In this document: positions 5,953 through 13,576 of the stretch, in pieces
How the letters are laid out: each line of letters begins with the position of its first letter
How positions within the stretch are numbered: position 1 is the first letter of the stretch
NCBI GenBank assembly: GCA_946481585.1
Contig: CAMLOF010000048.1
Location: forward strand, 1 to 14,255
Origin: an uncultured Macromonas sp.
Lineage (GTDB): Bacteria; Pseudomonadota; Gammaproteobacteria; Burkholderiales; Burkholderiaceae
DNA: 14,255 nucleotides
Direction: 5' to 3'
Notes under the pieces: generated by a model
Seen by the model: only the letters and a program-made list of their open reading frames with translations
Told to the model about the DNA's origin: nothing
The model's database searches: none
Translations under genes and position numbers: made by a program

Positions 5953-7665
5953 CTTCACGAGTTTGAACGTCCAGACGGAGCCGCCCTGCTCCAGGAAGTT
6001 GACCTTCTTGGCCACTTCACCACCCCACAGCGGCACGGCGCCACCCCAGCCGGAAACCACGCTCACGTACTGCTCGCCGTCTTGCTTCCAGGTGATGGGA
6101 GGCGCCACAATGCCGGAGCCAGTCTGGAACTGCCAGACGACCTTGCCCGTCTTGGCGTTGGCGGCCTTGAGGTAGCCTTCAGGCGTGCCCCAGAACACCA
6201 GGTCGTCTGTGGTCAGCACGCCACCCCACAGCGGCGCGCTGTTCTTCACTTCCCATTCGATCTTGCCGGTCTTGGGGTTGACCGCGCGCAAGGCGCCGAT
6301 GTAGTCGTCGTACAGCGGCTTGATGGTGAAGCCCGCGCCCAGGTAGGCAGCGCCTTTCTTGTACGTGACAGGCTCGTTCCAGATCTCCATGCCCCATTCG
6401 TTGGATGGCACGTAGAACAGCCCCGTTTTCGGGCTGTAGGCCATGGGCATCTGGTTCTTGCCACCCAGGAAGCTGGGTGCCGAGAACACCACCTTGCCCT
6501 TCTTGCCATCGGCATCGGCGGTGGGGTCGCCGGGGCGGCCGTCTTCCGTGAAGTTCGGGCGGCCTGTCTTGATGTCGATACCGTTGGCCCAGGTGGTCTT
6601 GGTCACGAACGGGAAGGCGTTCTGGAGTTTGCCGTTTTCGGCGTCAATCACATAGAAGTAGCCGTTACGGTCGGCCTTGCCGCCCATGCGCTTGCCGTCC
6701 ATGTCGAAGGTGACGAACTCGTTCACACCGTCAAAGTCCCAGCCGTCGTTGGGCGTGGTCTGGTAGTGCCACTTGATCTGGCCGGACTTCACGTCAATGG
6801 CCACGGTGGAGGCGGAATACAGGTTGTCACCCTTGCGCAGGTGGCTGTTCCACGGGCCGGGGTTGCCGGTGCCGAAGTAGGCCAGACCGGTCTTGGGGTC
6901 GTAGGTGCCGCCCAGCCAGGTGGCCGCGCCGCCGGTCTTCCACATTTCGCCCGGCCAGGAGGCGTTGGTGGTGCCGGTCACGCCGTTTTCCTTGCCGTCC
7001 TTGTAGCCCATGTGGCCTTCCACCACGGGGCGGGTCCACACCATCTTGCCGGTCTTGGGGTCGCGCGCTTCCACGCGGCCCACCACGCCGAATTCGCCAC
7101 CAGACACGCCGGTGAGCAGCAGGCCTTCGGCAATGAGCGGCGCCGCCGTGTAACTGTAGCCAGCGGCGTAGTCATCGATCTTCTCGCGCCACACGACACG
7201 GCCGGTCTCCTGGTCCAGTGCCACGAGCTGGGCGTCCAGCGTGCCGAAGATCACCAGGTTGTCGTAAAGGGCGGCGCCGCGGTTGACCACGTCGCAGCAG
7301 GGCATGATGCCTTCGGGCAGGCGGTGTTCGTACTTCCACAGCTTCTTGCCGGTCTTGGCGTCCACCGCGAACAGGCGCGAATACGACGCGGTGACGAACA
7401 TCTTGCCGTTGTGCACCAGCGGCTGTGACTGCTGGCCGCGCTGCTTTTCACCGCCAAACGACATGGACCACGCTGGCACCAGACGCGAGACGGTCTTGGT
7501 GTTCACGTCCTTCAGCGGCGAGTGGCGCTGTCCTTCAGGGCCGAGGCCGGAAATCAGCACGTCACCCGTGCTCTTGGCGTCGTTGACGATCATGGCGTCG
7601 GTCACCTGGGCGCCAGCTTGCGCGGCGGCCATCATGACCAAGATGCTCAGTAGTTTGCGTTTCAC
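5950..7665 (-). CDS. PQQ-dependent alcohol dehydrogenase with lanthanide-type active site (PedH/ExaF-like)
   Basis: A 571-residue type I quinoprotein with signal peptide (1-19) and eight-bladed propeller repeats, lacking the fused haem domain of quinohaemoproteins. PQQ oxidises alcohols to aldehydes in the periplasm. Visible key residues are the adjacent disulfide pair Cys123-Cys124 ([10 protein letters not shown]), metal ligands Glu191 ([10 protein letters not shown]) and Asn268 (GTGNPGPWN), and catalytic Asp310. Asp312, two residues on (GWDFDGVNE), is the extra ligand found in lanthanide enzymes such as XoxF and PedH; calcium enzymes have Ala or Ser there. The GTG start at 7665 was chosen because AGGAGA lies upstream and a signal peptide follows; the open frame extends to 7824 but would bury the promoter. 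A sigma-54-like promoter lies at 7761-7775. Confidence 0.95.
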   Translation of the reverse strand: MKRKLLSILVMMAAAQAGAQVTDAMIVNDAKSTGDVLISGLGPEGQRHSPLKDVNTKTVSRLVPAWSMSFGGEKQRGQQSQPLVHNGKMFVTASYSRLFAVDAKTGKKLWKYEHRLPEGIMPCCDVVNRGAALYDNLVIFGTLDAQLVALDQETGRVVWREKIDDYAAGYSYTAAPLIAEGLLLTGVSGGEFGVVGRVEARDPKTGKMVWTRPVVEGHMGYKDGKENGVTGTTNASWPGEMWKTGGAATWLGGTYDPKTGLAYFGTGNPGPWNSHLRKGDNLYSASTVAIDVKSGQIKWHYQTTPNDGWDFDGVNEFVTFDMDGKRMGGKADRNGYFYVIDAENGKLQNAFPFVTKTTWANGIDIKTGRPNFTEDGRPGDPTADADGKKGKVVFSAPSFLGGKNQMPMAYSPKTGLFYVPSNEWGMEIWNEPVTYKKGAAYLGAGFTIKPLYDDYIGALRAVNPKTGKIEWEVKNSAPLWGGVLTTDDLVFWGTPEGYLKAANAKTGKVVWQFQTGSGIVAPPITWKQDGEQYVSVVSGWGGAVPLWGGEVAKKVNFLEQGGSVWTFKLVK

Positions 7666-7760
7666 GTTGGGTCTCCTGCTCGTTCCTAGGTTATGGACAT
7701 GCCACGCGGGTGCTGCGGGCTGATCGGGCCTGCACCTCGGGTGTGGCCGTACCTGGTTGG

Positions 7761-7775
7761 GCAACTTCCATGCCA
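7761..7775 (-). promoter_or_regulatory. Candidate sigma-54 (-24/-12) promoter of the alcohol dehydrogenase
   Basis: On the minus strand TGGCATG-GAAG-TTGC matches TGGCACG-N4-TTGC at 10 of 11 fixed bases with exact spacing. Predicted transcription start is near 7749, giving a leader of about 84 bases, very like that of pqqA. An array of TGTTCAA boxes lies just upstream, as expected for enhancer-dependent transcription. Confidence 0.75.
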
Positions 7776-7796
7776 ATGGTCTCTGGCACGCAACAG

Positions 7797-7834
7797 TGTT
7801 CAAAGAGTGTTCAACACTGTTCAATATTGGGACA
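7797..7834 (-). promoter_or_regulatory. Phased TGTTCAA repeat array, likely activator binding site
   Basis: Three exact copies of TGTTCAA on the plus strand (7797-7803, 7808-7814, 7818-7824) have starts 11 and 10 bp apart, so they face the same side of the helix. The third copy is followed by TTGGGACA (7827-7834), making an imperfect inverted repeat TGTTCAATATTGGGACA. The middle copy lies in the palindrome AGTGTTCAACACT. The array is centred about 65 bp upstream of the predicted start, somewhat close for a sigma-54 enhancer but plausible. The Fis-type regulator at 1-132 is the natural candidate protein; that is inference. Confidence 0.6.
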
Positions 7835-7849
7835 GGCGCCTGTTGGCGC
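7832..7849. repeat. Overlapping palindromes next to the activator array
   Basis: ACAGGCGCCTGT (7832-7843) is a perfect 12 bp palindrome, and GCGCC-TGTT-GGCGC (7836-7849) is an overlapping 5 bp stem with a 4-base loop. They lie between the stop of the second MBL gene and the TGTTCAA array. They could form a transcript-end hairpin for the upstream operon or extend the protein-binding region; no U-run follows. Confidence 0.4.
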
Positions 7850-7852
7850 GGA

Positions 7853-8842
7853 TCACCTTTGCAACACTTTGCGTTCGCGAGCCGGGTACATCTGTGTCAG
7901 GGTGCGATGCCACTCGGCGGGCTGGGCGGCCCAATCGCGGTACTCAGGCGGCAGGGGCTCGTGCAGTACCTCGTTGAGGTCGGCGCCCGCCTGCGCGCGC
8001 TGCTGCATCCACCGGTCTGCCCAGCGCAGCCACGCCAGCGTCTGGTTGATGCCGCGCAGCCCCTCATGCACCGGGCCGTGGCTGGGCACCACGGTGCGGA
8101 ACTGCCCCTGGGCATGCCACTGCTGCAGTGTTTGCAAGGCTGCGTCCCAGCGGCTGAAGTCTGCGTGCGGCGTAGTGGGGGCACGGTCGGCAAACACCAG
8201 CCCGCCCGCGAACAACACTCCGGTGCGGTGGTCGATCAGCACCAGATCGTCGCCCGTGTGGCCTTGCAAGCGCCGCAGTTCCAGTTCGTGTGCACCCAGG
8301 CGCCAGCGCCGCTCGCGGGCCTCGTGCGTGGCGGGCCGGGGCTCGGTGCCCTTCATCCAGTCGCCGCACAGGCGGTAGAGGTTGTCGGCGTAGGCCGCGC
8401 CCTCTGCACGCATGCCGGCCATGGTGCCGGGCAGCGCGCTCACAGGCACGTCGGCCCAGGCCTGGTTGCCAAAGAAGTAGTCCGGGTGCAGGTTGAGGTT
8501 GAAAACCTCGCGCACGGGCTGGCGGGTGACGCGCTCGATGGCCTGGCGCTGCTGCTCGCCATAGAGCCGCGACGGGCCGGTGTTGATCACAACCACGCCT
8601 TCCGTAGTCACGATGAACGCCGTGTTGATGATGTTGCAGCCGTTGGCTGGCAGGAAGTCGTCCACCGCGCCTTCAATCACCCAGGTGCCTTCGGCAATCT
8701 GCCGGGGCCGCAGACCGTAGTCGAGGTTGCCCAGCGAAGGCTGGCTGGCCCGCGTGTTTGGCGCGGCAACAGGGCCGACCTGGGCCAGGCATGCGGGCCC
8801 CGCCAGAGCAAGCAGCAGCGTCAGTTTGGCGGTGCGGCTCAT
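7853..8842 (-). CDS. SoxH-related MBL-fold hydrolase, quinoprotein relay system zinc metallohydrolase 2-like
   Basis: A 329-residue exported protein with an N-terminal signal (about 1-20). The MBL fold is shown by VVVINTGPS (83-91), the metal region [10 protein letters not shown] (117-126), GHTGDDLVL (194-202) with His195, [18 protein letters not shown] (211-228) and PSHGPV (253-258) with His255. The first metal motif is HPDYFFGN rather than the classic HxHxDH, so the metal set is modified. Related SoxH-like proteins are conserved beside quinoprotein dehydrogenases; the substrate, perhaps a thioester or adduct on the SoxYZ-like carrier, is unproven. Its ATG overlaps the stop of the carrier gene as ATGA (8839-8842), which supports a joint role. 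It is the last gene of the operon that begins at 12697. Confidence 0.85.
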   Translation of the reverse strand: MSRTAKLTLLLALAGPACLAQVGPVAAPNTRASQPSLGNLDYGLRPRQIAEGTWVIEGAVDDFLPANGCNIINTAFIVTTEGVVVINTGPSRLYGEQQRQAIERVTRQPVREVFNLNLHPDYFFGNQAWADVPVSALPGTMAGMRAEGAAYADNLYRLCGDWMKGTEPRPATHEARERRWRLGAHELELRRLQGHTGDDLVLIDHRTGVLFAGGLVFADRAPTTPHADFSRWDAALQTLQQWHAQGQFRTVVPSHGPVHEGLRGINQTLAWLRWADRWMQQRAQAGADLNEVLHEPLPPEYRDWAAQPAEWHRTLTQMYPARERKVLQR

Positions 8843-9657
8843 GACTGGAGCACCTCGTCAATCCGCAGGCCGTTGTTGTCGCGGCCCTGCAGGCGCCAAG
8901 GCGCCTGGGACTGCATGGGCAACTCGAAGGTCAGCAACGGGTTTTCCGACACGGGTTCATGCAGCCCCAGCCGCCACAGCGGTGTGCCGGTGGCGTCGTG
9001 CAGGGCCAGCGTCTCCAGGTAAAAGGCCGGTATACCCGCTACCAACCCGGTATCCATGGGGTGCATGACGCGCAGGCGCAAGCGGCGGCTGCCATCAATG
9101 ACGTTGAGGAAGAACCGCGCCTGCACCTGCCCCAGGGTGCGGCTCCAGGAACCGTCGGAGCGGGTCTGGCCGGGCACGGTGCAACCGCCGCCAGAAGCCT
9201 GCACCCAGGTCTGCCCCACATGCCAGCGGCCGTCGCGGGTGCGCACCAAGGCCCGCAGCGGCGAAGCCTGCTCCAGCTTGAAGCGAAACGCCAGCACCGG
9301 CAGGCTGCCCAGGGGTTCAAAGGTCAGGATGTGCCGCACAGGGTTGCGGTCGGCCACCAGTTCAATGCGGTCGATGCCCCCGCCCTGCCCAGCCACCGCG
9401 CGCGCGTCCAGCCACACCGGTACATTCATGGCGTCATCCGCAAACGCCGGGCCGCGTACCTGCACCTCCGGCGCAAAGCGCAGCGGCTCACCGCCGGTGA
9501 ACGCTCGGCGTATGTCGGGCCACTGCATGGACCCCAACGGGTCGCCGCCGGTGTGGTCCACCCCGCCCTGCGCCCAGGACCGGCAAGAGAGGCTCAGCCC
9601 ACCAGCCAGGGCGGCACGCAGGCCCAGGCGGCGCGTGTATGTCGGCTCCTTACCCAT
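8839..9657 (-). CDS. Fused SoxYZ-like sulfur carrier protein, quinoprotein dehydrogenase-associated
   Basis: A 272-residue protein combining a SoxY-like half (about 40-165) and a SoxZ-like half (about 170-272). The SoxY half ends in GGGCT with Cys159, equivalent to the GGCGG swinging arm whose cysteine carries sulfur intermediates in thiosulfate oxidation. The only other cysteine, Cys25, is in the leader. The N-terminus TRRLGLRAALAGG resembles a twin-arginine signal, and SoxY is a known Tat substrate. The usual residues after the cysteine are replaced by TVPGQ because the chain continues into the SoxZ half. In context it probably carries a substrate for the two MBL proteins; what it binds is not known. 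It starts 12 bases after the permease stop. Confidence 0.85.
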   Translation of the reverse strand: MGKEPTYTRRLGLRAALAGGLSLSCRSWAQGGVDHTGGDPLGSMQWPDIRRAFTGGEPLRFAPEVQVRGPAFADDAMNVPVWLDARAVAGQGGGIDRIELVADRNPVRHILTFEPLGSLPVLAFRFKLEQASPLRALVRTRDGRWHVGQTWVQASGGGCTVPGQTRSDGSWSRTLGQVQARFFLNVIDGSRRLRLRVMHPMDTGLVAGIPAFYLETLALHDATGTPLWRLGLHEPVSENPLLTFELPMQSQAPWRLQGRDNNGLRIDEVLQS

Positions 9658-9669
9658 ATACCTGCCCTT

Positions 9670-10500
9670 TCAAGCGGCGCCGCGCTGCTTCATCCAGCCG
9701 CGCTGCGGGTCGTAGCCCCACAGGGCCAGCCAGAAGAATGCGATGGCGCAGGCCAGCACCACCAGCGTGGCCTGCCCGTTGAACAGCCCGACCGAAGCGA
9801 ACCGTATGGCCTCCACGGCGTGCGTGAAGGGGTTGAAGTCGGCCAGCTGGCGCAGCCACAGGGCACCCGCTTCCTCGAACTTCCACAGTGGGTACAGCGC
9901 CGAACTGATGAAGAACATGGGGAAGATGACGAAGTTCATGGTGCCCGCGAAGTTCTCCAACTGCCGCACGTACACCGAAAGCACCAGCCCCAGCGCCGCC
10001 AGCATGAGCGCCGCCAGGAACATGGCCAGCACCATGCCGGGCAATGCGGCCAGCGGCACCTCCACCCCAAACGCCCAGGCCAGCAGCAGAAAGGCCAGCA
10101 TCTGCAGCAGCGACAGGCAAACACTGCCCAGCAGCTTGAACCCGAGCAGCACGCCCCGTGGCCAGGGCGCGGTGAGCAGCAGGCGCATCACGCCCATTTC
10201 GCGGTCGTACACCATGGACAGCGAACTCTGCATGCCATTGAACAGCGCCACCATGCCCAGCAAGCCGGGCAGGATGTAAACCGGGTACTCCACGTAGGTT
10301 TCGTAAGGCGGCACGATGGACACGCCAAATACGTTGTGGAAGCCTGCCGTGAACACCACGAACCACAGCAGCGGCCTGACCAGCGCCGACCCCAGGCGCG
10401 ACGGCTGCCGCACGAAACGCTGGAGTTCGCGGCCCACCACGGCACGCAAAGCCCGTGCTGCGCCCAACAAGCCCGGCAAACCTGCTATCGGCTTTTGCAT
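9670..10500 (-). CDS. ABC-2 type transporter permease of the PQQ-alcohol system (PedC-like)
   Basis: A 276-residue inner-membrane protein with about six hydrophobic segments, around 43-60, 74-90, 118-145, 150-177, 185-205 and 245-264. The block EYPVYILPGLLGMVALFNGMQ and the motif YDREMGVMRLLLTAPWPR are characteristic of ABC-2 permeases of the NodJ/DrrB type, which usually export. The ribosome site AAGGAG precedes the ATG, and the start overlaps the substrate-binding protein gene by 16 bases. The matching ATPase is encoded divergently at 12818-13576. The transported compound is unknown. Confidence 0.9.
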   Translation of the reverse strand: MQKPIAGLPGLLGAARALRAVVGRELQRFVRQPSRLGSALVRPLLWFVVFTAGFHNVFGVSIVPPYETYVEYPVYILPGLLGMVALFNGMQSSLSMVYDREMGVMRLLLTAPWPRGVLLGFKLLGSVCLSLLQMLAFLLLAWAFGVEVPLAALPGMVLAMFLAALMLAALGLVLSVYVRQLENFAGTMNFVIFPMFFISSALYPLWKFEEAGALWLRQLADFNPFTHAVEAIRFASVGLFNGQATLVVLACAIAFFWLALWGYDPQRGWMKQRGAA

Positions 10501-11702
10501 GGGCTCTCCTTTTCGTCCACGCCCAGCGTGTCCAGCACTTCGGTGGGGTGCAGCACGCCGTCCATCGGGGCCAGGCCCACCACGCCGTCACCATGGCTCA
10601 GGAACACAGGCTGGCGCAATTGGCCATCCCAGGCCCTGAAGCTCAGCACCCGGCCCTTGAAGCCGTCCAGCGTGATGTCGCCACCGCGCAGTGCTGCCAG
10701 ATGCTCGGCGGCACTGCCCTTGGGGCGCTGCACCAGTGCTGCAGCAATGGCGCGCCCGGCCATCCAGGCAGCCCAGTCCTGCCCCACCATGCTGGCATGG
10801 GCTTGACGCCCGAAGCGCCGCGTCAACTGCGGCGCGCCATAGCGCTCCCACTGGGGGTGCCAGGCCAGCGCGCTCAAGCCACTGGCGCCCACCACCGGGC
10901 GCGGCTGGTTGGTGGCATAGGGCACGGTGCGGGCAAATTCGCCGTCTGCGTCCAGCACCACCACCACGTCGTGCTGGCGGTCGCTGGTCAGCAAGCGCAC
11001 GTTGCCCAAGTCGCGCTGGCGTGGGTCACCGCTCAGGGCAAAGTCCCGTTGCGCCACCAGCTTCACCCCAAACCGCTTGGCAGACCGCTCAAAGGCCGTG
11101 CGCCAGGCGGCGTCGGCGTTGCTGCTGCCGTTGAGCACCAGCGCCTGCGTCCAGCGCTGTGCGGCCAGGTACTGCGCCAGGGCGTCGCTCAGCATGGCCC
11201 GGCTGGGGTAGGTGTGCAGCAGCTGCCGGGCACAGCCCTGGGCGCGCAGGGTGTCGTCGTCGCTGCTGGCGTTGAACACCACCACATCGCCCAGCGTGGC
11301 GGGGGCCTGGGCCACCAGGGCCTGCAGCAGCGAGGCAGGCAAGTCGCTCACCAGGTAACGCACCCGCTGCGTCTTCATTTGCGCCAGCGCGGCGGGCAGG
11401 TCCTTGGCTTCGCGCACGCGCAGTTCGCTCACCTGCATCTGCAGGCCCAGGGTGCCCAGTTCGTAGGCAGAATCCGCCGCCGCCAGCTTCACACCCTCCA
11501 CGGCGCGCGACACGGGGTGCCCCGGGTAGGCCCGCTCCACCCTGCGCGGGGCGTAGCGCGGGTCGCCATCCAGCGAAACCACGCCCACGGTCACCGCCTG
11601 GGCCTGGGTTTGCGCCAGGGTGTGCAACGGCGCGGCGGCCAGTACCCAGCCCAGCGCCAATGCGGCCCCGACCAGCGTCTGCCGCAAGCTGCGGCCGGTC
11701 AT
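10485..11702 (-). CDS. PQQ-dependent catabolism-associated ABC substrate-binding protein
   Basis: A 405-residue exported protein with signal peptide (about 1-35, MTGRSLRQTLVGAALALGWV then an AAAPLHTLAQ-type cleavage region). The body resembles type I periplasmic binding proteins of the branched-chain amino acid class: VTVGVVSLDGDPRYAP at the N-terminus, VEGVKLAAADSAYELG, VVVFNASSDDDTLR and the late DGQLRQPVFLSHGDG. Members of this family occur beside PQQ dehydrogenases. The ligand is unknown, and pairing such a protein with an ABC-2 permease is unusual. The start overlaps the beta-propeller stop as ATGA (11699-11702), and its end overlaps the permease start. Confidence 0.88.
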   Translation of the reverse strand: MTGRSLRQTLVGAALALGWVLAAAPLHTLAQTQAQAVTVGVVSLDGDPRYAPRRVERAYPGHPVSRAVEGVKLAAADSAYELGTLGLQMQVSELRVREAKDLPAALAQMKTQRVRYLVSDLPASLLQALVAQAPATLGDVVVFNASSDDDTLRAQGCARQLLHTYPSRAMLSDALAQYLAAQRWTQALVLNGSSNADAAWRTAFERSAKRFGVKLVAQRDFALSGDPRQRDLGNVRLLTSDRQHDVVVVLDADGEFARTVPYATNQPRPVVGASGLSALAWHPQWERYGAPQLTRRFGRQAHASMVGQDWAAWMAGRAIAAALVQRPKGSAAEHLAALRGGDITLDGFKGRVLSFRAWDGQLRQPVFLSHGDGVVGLAPMDGVLHPTEVLDTLGVDEKESPCKSR

Positions 11703-12697
11703 GGCGACACCAGCACCGAATGCGGCACCCGGCCCGCGGGCACGCTGCGCACGGCCTTGGCCTTGTCACCGGAAACATCCACCACCGTCATGTCGTCAGA
11801 CAGGCCGTTCACCACGTACATCGTCTTGCCTGTCGGGTCCAGGTCCACACCCCAGGCACGCTTGCCCGCCAGCACCAGTTGCCGCACCTTGCGTGTGGCC
11901 ACGTCCACCTGCGCCACGTGGTTTGCCCGGCCCAGGCCCACCCACACGGTCTTGCCGTCCTTGGCCAGCACCATGCCCACGGGCATGATGTCCGACGCCC
12001 GCATGCCCGGCACCTTGAAGACGATGGTTTCCTTCACGGCCTGGGTTTTCAGGTCGATCACGCTGACCGAACTGCTCAGCTCGTTGCTCACCCAGATCTC
12101 GTCCTGCCCCACCGCCACAAAGCGCCGGGGGCGCTTGCCCACCTTGATGTCCTTGACCACCTTGCGCGCCGTCAGGTCCACCACGTGAACCAGACTGCCC
12201 ACCTCGGAAGTGACGTAGGCCAGCTTGTTGTCGGGGGTGACGTAAACGCCTTCCGGCTCGCCTGCCGTGGGCACCGAGAACAGGCGCTTGCCGCTTCTCA
12301 TGTCATAGGCGGCCATCACGTTCTCTTCCTCGATGGAGACGTAAATCACCCCCTGGTCGCTGGAGAAACCGAAAATCTCGGGGCTGTCGCCCAGGCCCAT
12401 GCGGCCGACCATCTTGCGCGTGCGCAGGTCCACCACACCCAGCTCGTTGCTGTTGCCGCAGCACACATACAGGGTCTTGCCGTCGCGGCTGAATTCCATG
12501 TGCCGCGGGCGTTCGCACACGTCAATCTCGCCCAGGCGGTTGCCCTGCGTGTCGAACATGTAGATGCGGTTGTCCTTCTCGCTGGTGACGTAGAGTTCCG
12601 ATGCCCCAGCCGCCTGTGCGGACCACAGCAACCCGCTGGCGAATGCGAGAGCCCCAACGGCAAGGCGATGGCGCGGCTTGCGACGATGAATGTTCAT
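11699..12697 (-). CDS. PQQ-dependent catabolism-associated YVTN beta-propeller protein
   Basis: A 332-residue periplasmic protein with signal peptide (about 1-32, ending SAQAAGA) and a seven-bladed propeller of YVTN-type repeats: ELYVTSEKDNRIYMFD, TLYVCCGNSNELGVVD, VIYVSIEEENVMAAYD, LAYVTSEVGSLVHVVD, EIWVSNELSSSVSVID, TVWVGLGRANHVAQVD and TMYVVNGLSDDMTVVD. Repeats of this kind usually scaffold binding; no catalytic site or PQQ-binding tryptophan motif was recognised. Cys-Cys in YVCCG may be a disulfide or metal site. The start ATG 12697 has GAAGGAGA upstream; the open frame runs back to 12835 through the promoter region. It is the first gene of the five-gene operon, behind a sigma-54-like promoter. 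Confidence 0.9.
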   Translation of the reverse strand: MNIHRRKPRHRLAVGALAFASGLLWSAQAAGASELYVTSEKDNRIYMFDTQGNRLGEIDVCERPRHMEFSRDGKTLYVCCGNSNELGVVDLRTRKMVGRMGLGDSPEIFGFSSDQGVIYVSIEEENVMAAYDMRSGKRLFSVPTAGEPEGVYVTPDNKLAYVTSEVGSLVHVVDLTARKVVKDIKVGKRPRRFVAVGQDEIWVSNELSSSVSVIDLKTQAVKETIVFKVPGMRASDIMPVGMVLAKDGKTVWVGLGRANHVAQVDVATRKVRQLVLAGKRAWGVDLDPTGKTMYVVNGLSDDMTVVDVSGDKAKAVRSVPAGRVPHSVLVSP

Positions 12698-12764
12698 GGC
12701 AGTTGTCTCCTTCTTCGGTTTGGCGGTGCCGCTGGGCGCGAACACCATGTCTGCCAACAACAGG

Positions 12765-12779
12765 GCAAAAACCGTGCCG
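12765..12779 (-). promoter_or_regulatory. Candidate sigma-54 (-24/-12) promoter of the beta-propeller/ABC/SoxYZ/MBL operon
   Basis: On the minus strand CGGCACG-GTTT-TTGC matches TGGCACG-N4-TTGC at 10 of 11 fixed bases with exact spacing. Predicted start is near 12753, leaving a leader of about 56 bases that carries the ribosome site GAAGGAGA. It is back to back with the candidate at 12787-12801. Confidence 0.7.
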
Positions 12780-12786
12780 GGCCTGT

Positions 12787-12801
12787 TGGAACGGAAATTG
12801 C
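12787..12801 (+). promoter_or_regulatory. Candidate sigma-54 (-24/-12) promoter of the ABC ATPase gene
   Basis: TGGAACG-GAAA-TTGC matches the consensus at 10 of 11 fixed bases with correct spacing. The predicted start, near 12813, is only about 5 bases before the ATG at 12818, so the message would be almost leaderless. That makes this the least certain of the four sites. Confidence 0.45.
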
Positions 12802-12817
12802 GTGCCCCACCGGCACC

Positions 12818-13576
12818 ATGACCGACACAGACCACCCCGGCCAGCTACCCCTGCACGGCAGCGGCCTGCACAAGAGCTATGGCAGCAAAAAGGCGCTGGC
12901 GGGGGTGGACGTGCAGTTGCAGGCCGGGGAATTCCACGCCCTGCTCGGCCCCAACGGCGCGGGCAAGTCAACGCTGCTGCAACTGCTCACCGGCCTGTTC
13001 AACCCAGACCAGGGCAACATCCGCGTGATGGGTGAAGACCTGCGCCGCCACCCCGCCCGTGCGCTGGCACACATTGGCGTGGTCTTCCAGCAGCCAGCGC
13101 TGGACTTGAACCTGAGCATCGAGTCCAACCTGCTGTTCCATACCGACCTGCATGGCCTGCCCCGGGCACTGGCACGCCAGCGCATCGCCCAAGGCCTGCA
13201 ACTGATGGGCCTGGACGCCGACCCCCGCCAGCGGGCCGAAACCCTGTCTGGCGGCATGCGCCGCAAGGTGGAACTGGTGCGGGCCTGGCTGCACCGCCCC
13301 GCCGTGCTGCTGATGGACGAAGCCACCGCTGGGCTGGACCCTGCCTCGCGCGTGCAGTTGCTGCAAAGCGTGAGCGCCCTGTGCAAACGCGAAGGCACGG
13401 CGGTGCTGTGGGCCACCCACTTGCTGGACGAAGCCGAAATGGCCGACAGCCTGACGCTGCTGGACAAGGGGCGTGTGCTGTTCAGCGGCAGCCATGCCGC
13501 CTTTGTGCAACAAGGCGGTGGCGGCGGGTTTCAGGACGTGGCGATGCGGATGCTGGGTGTGGCAGGTGCTGTTTAG
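12818..13576 (+). CDS. ABC transporter ATP-binding protein of the PQQ-alcohol dehydrogenase system
   Basis: A 252-residue ABC ATPase with all the expected motifs: Walker A GPNGAGKST (44-52), Q-loop FQQP (90-93), signature LSGGMRRK (143-150), Walker B VLLMDEATAGLD (163-174) and switch histidine WATH (198-201). LSGGMRRK is common in ATPases that work with ABC-2 export permeases. It should pair with the permease at 9670-10500, although it is on the opposite strand and divergently transcribed. The ATG at 12818 is the only sensible start before the YG-x-KKAL region; no convincing ribosome site precedes it. Its stop overlaps the convergent acetyltransferase gene by 4 bases. Confidence 0.92.
   Translation: MTDTDHPGQLPLHGSGLHKSYGSKKALAGVDVQLQAGEFHALLGPNGAGKSTLLQLLTGLFNPDQGNIRVMGEDLRRHPARALAHIGVVFQQPALDLNLSIESNLLFHTDLHGLPRALARQRIAQGLQLMGLDADPRQRAETLSGGMRRKVELVRAWLHRPAVLLMDEATAGLDPASRVQLLQSVSALCKREGTAVLWATHLLDEAEMADSLTLLDKGRVLFSGSHAAFVQQGGGGGFQDVAMRMLGVAGAV

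Noticed and set aside
6082..7428. A 448-codon plus-strand open frame opposite the dehydrogenase.
   Set aside because: Low-complexity Val/Gly/His/Ala-rich shadow of a strongly supported gene.
7784..7795. A plus-strand TGGCACG just outside the dehydrogenase promoter.
   Set aside because: The following bases (CAAC then AGTG) have no -12 element, and it points into the convergent 3' end of the MBL gene.
7666..7824. N-terminal extension of the dehydrogenase reading frame to an ATG at 7824.
   Set aside because: It would run through the sigma-54 element and activator array; the signal peptide and ribosome site place the start at GTG 7665.
8959..10806. A 615-codon plus-strand open frame across the SoxYZ-like, permease and binding-protein genes.
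   Set aside because: Gln/His-rich composition and its span across three well-supported opposite-strand genes mark it as a shadow.
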